The notes beneath the pieces are model-generated. The model was not told where the DNA came from, ran no database searches, and saw only the letters and a list, made by a program, of their open reading frames with translations. Made by a program: the position numbers and the translations under genes. DNA of 5,704 bases from Candidatus Woesearchaeota archaeon (GTDB taxonomy: Archaea > Nanobdellota > Nanobdellia > Woesearchaeales > UBA525). Below are positions 4,312-5,704 of this stretch, one piece after another (the first letter of the stretch is position 1; each line of letters begins with the position of its first letter). The DNA is taken from positions 1 to 5,704 of the forward strand of contig JAJPEB010000090.1 of assembly GCA_023252315.1 (NCBI GenBank), read 5' to 3'.

Positions 4312-5704
4312 ATGGCATACACGAAAGCGCTCTCCGCGATCACGCAGAACGAGCTCGAGGCGGTGGGTCACAAGGCGATGGACCTCGCCCTGCTGCGCGA
4401 GAGCCGCTTCGTCGTGGCGGAAGGCTTCGTCGTGTCGAGCGTCGCGTTCGAGACCATGGTCCAGGACGCGGGGCTCGCGCCCAAGCTCGACTTCCTGCTC
4501 AGCCACGCGCAGGCGAACCCGCAGAGCCTCATGAACGCGTACACGGGCATCCGCAAGGCGCTCACCGAGGCGAAGATGCCCGATCGCATCGAGTCCGAGC
4601 TCAAGGAGATGTACGTGAGCCTCGTGGGCCAGGGCCCCAGGCGCCGCGGCGTGCGCATCATCGTGAGCGCGAACCGCATCGACGATCCCGAGAACAACGA
4701 CACGGTCATCCAGAACGTCGCCGACGCGGACGAGTTCCTGCTCGGCGTGCGCGAGGCGTGGGCGCTCGCCTACGTGCCGAGCCAGCTGCGCGTGCGCATC
4801 GACGAGAAGTACCCCGAGAAGCAGCTGCGCATCGCGCTCATCGCGCAGGCGATGGACGAGCCGACGGTGAGCGTGCACGCGCACTCCGCGCTGCCCCAGG
4901 ACACCGAGCGCATCTACCTCGAGGCGTACTACGGCGAGATCGACCTGCGCGAGAAGGTCGCGAAGGACTACTACGCCGTCTTCAAGGACACGCTCCAGGT
5001 CGTCGCGCAGGAGCTCACGCCCCAGCCGAGCAAGCTCGAGGCGCACGACGGCACGCTCGCGCTCGTCCCGCTCGCGGTGAAGCCCGGCGACGAGAAGCTC
5101 AACAGGCGCGACCTCGAGGAGATCGCGCGCCTCGCGAAGAAGGCCGAGCGCGCGCTCCACAGCCCCCTCAAGCTCTTCTTCGCCGCGGCGCCCGAGCGGC
5201 ACACGCTGCTCTGGGCGAACCGCCTCGGCTTCGAGCTGCCCGCGCAGACAGGCGCCGAGCGCGAGAGCGCGCCCGCATACGCCTCGCCCGCGCCGATGCC
5301 CAAGGCGACGGAGCCCTCTCCCCCGGTGCCCGAGCAGATCGCCCCGCCCGCGGCGCAGGAGATGCCGAAGGTCGAGATCGTCGACATCGAGGAGACGCAC
5401 CACGACGACGCGCTCACGCTGGGCGAGATGCAGATGCAGCCCCCCGAGGAGGCGCGCCCCGCGCGCGCGGAGCCTGCGGCCGAGCGCGCGATCGAGGAGG
5501 CGGCCGCGCAGGCTCGCGCGGACGAGGCGCGAGACGCCGCGGACACCGCGACGCGCCACACGGGCAGCGCGAACGCGCGCCTGCTCGCGGTGAGCCTGCG
5601 GCTCGCGATGCGCGCGATCGAGCGGCGCTACGCGCAGCTCACGGGCGAGTCCGGCGCGAGCGCGATGGAGATGATCGTGCGCCTCAACGGCGCGCGCGGA
5701 TTCG
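4312..5704 (+). CDS. PEP synthase/PPDK N-terminal-like protein, degenerate, partial 3'
   Basis: 464 codons visible, open to the right edge; ATG 4312 fits the TATA box. Residues ~5-305 follow the PEP/pyruvate-binding (ATP-grasp) domain of PEP synthase in order: VGHKAMDLALL (family GGKGANLGEL), VAEGFVVSSVAF (VPpGFVVTa), IRKALTEAKMP, VRIIVSANRIDD (VAVRSSATAED), VADADEFLLGVREAW (VrGedeLLeaVReCW), RIALIAQAMDEPTVSVHAHS (VVVQrMV..SGVaFT), IYLEAYYGEI (IEAawGLGE), LNRRDLEEIARLAKKAER (final helix) and TLLWANR (lyilQaRP). Key positions differ: Arg of RSSA is Val, Glu of IEWA is lost (LKLFFAA), and Gln of QxRP is replaced. It is therefore probably not an active PEP synthase. Residues ~310-415 are a Pro/Ala/Glu-rich linker with an acidic patch, then Ala-rich helix; 418-464 begin another helical segment instead of the His-domain expected of PEP synthase. 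Cytoplasmic; function unknown. The family match is by eye. Confidence 0.75.
   Translation, partial: MAYTKALSAITQNELEAVGHKAMDLALLRESRFVVAEGFVVSSVAFETMVQDAGLAPKLDFLLSHAQANPQSLMNAYTGIRKALTEAKMPDRIESELKEMYVSLVGQGPRRRGVRIIVSANRIDDPENNDTVIQNVADADEFLLGVREAWALAYVPSQLRVRIDEKYPEKQLRIALIAQAMDEPTVSVHAHSALPQDTERIYLEAYYGEIDLREKVAKDYYAVFKDTLQVVAQELTPQPSKLEAHDGTLALVPLAVKPGDEKLNRRDLEEIARLAKKAERALHSPLKLFFAAAPERHTLLWANRLGFELPAQTGAERESAPAYASPAPMPKATEPSPPVPEQIAPPAAQEMPKVEIVDIEETHHDDALTLGEMQMQPPEEARPARAEPAAERAIEEAAAQARADEARDAADTATRHTGSANARLLAVSLRLAMRAIERRYAQLTGESGASAMEMIVRLNGARGF

Noticed and set aside
4282..5559. 425-aa minus strand frame opposite the PEP-synthase-like gene
   Set aside because: Repetitive Arg/Leu/His composition, no recognisable motifs, and it would run through the TATA box and hairpin of the + strand gene.
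1..5704. CRISPR array, tRNA/rRNA genes, insertion sequences or toxin-antitoxin pairs
   Set aside because: No regularly spaced direct repeats, cloverleaf-like sequence, transposase motifs or terminal inverted repeats were seen on either strand.

Overview
The window (5704 bases, GC-rich except in its promoters) looks like part of an archaeal genome, most likely a high-GC member of the DPANN group (Micrarchaeota/Diapherotrites-like). Three things support archaea. All three monocistronic starts have an archaeal TATA box centred 26-28 nt before the ATG. The secreted proteins are Cys-rich and follow a simple Sec signal peptide. The small winged-helix protein resembles a family of hypothetical proteins that I recall from DPANN genomes. 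The phylum is inference from memory, not a search result.

Left part, 1-2575 (+): two tandem genes for secreted, Cys-rich proteins. The first enters from the left edge. The second starts with GTG overlapping the TGA of the first (GTGA), behind a good internal Shine-Dalgarno. The two are paralogs: each has a six-Cys module with identical cysteine spacing and ends in a similar beta-rich domain with two conserved cysteines. The second is expanded, with two further copies of the six-Cys module, a CC-rich segment and a DxDxNGxxD calcium-loop-like motif framed by cysteines.

Middle, 2576-4170: a short AT-rich gap holds a probable T-rich terminator, a set of AAGAT half-sites and a TATA box. It leads into a 110-aa winged-helix DNA-binding protein (2679-3011, +). 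This gene meets a J-domain protein (4170-3016, -) head to head at the 3' ends, only 4 bases apart. The J protein has an intact HPD motif and a short Gly/Ala/Phe-rich linker. It has no zinc finger or classical client-binding domain; instead it carries about 250 residues of mostly helical, unrecognised sequence.

Right part, 4171-5704: a 141-base divergent promoter region separates the J-protein gene from a gene that runs off the right edge (4312 onward, +). Its first ~305 residues follow the PEP synthase / pyruvate phosphate dikinase N-terminal (PEP/pyruvate- and ATP-binding) domain. Most of the residues that make that domain catalytic appear to be replaced, so it is a likely pseudoenzyme. A Pro/Ala/Glu-rich linker and the start of another helical domain follow.

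The left pair works at the cell surface. The three right-hand genes are cytoplasmic and transcribed separately, and nothing in the sequence ties them into one pathway. No RNA gene, CRISPR array, insertion sequence or integration site was seen, and no gene-free stretch exceeds 300 bases.
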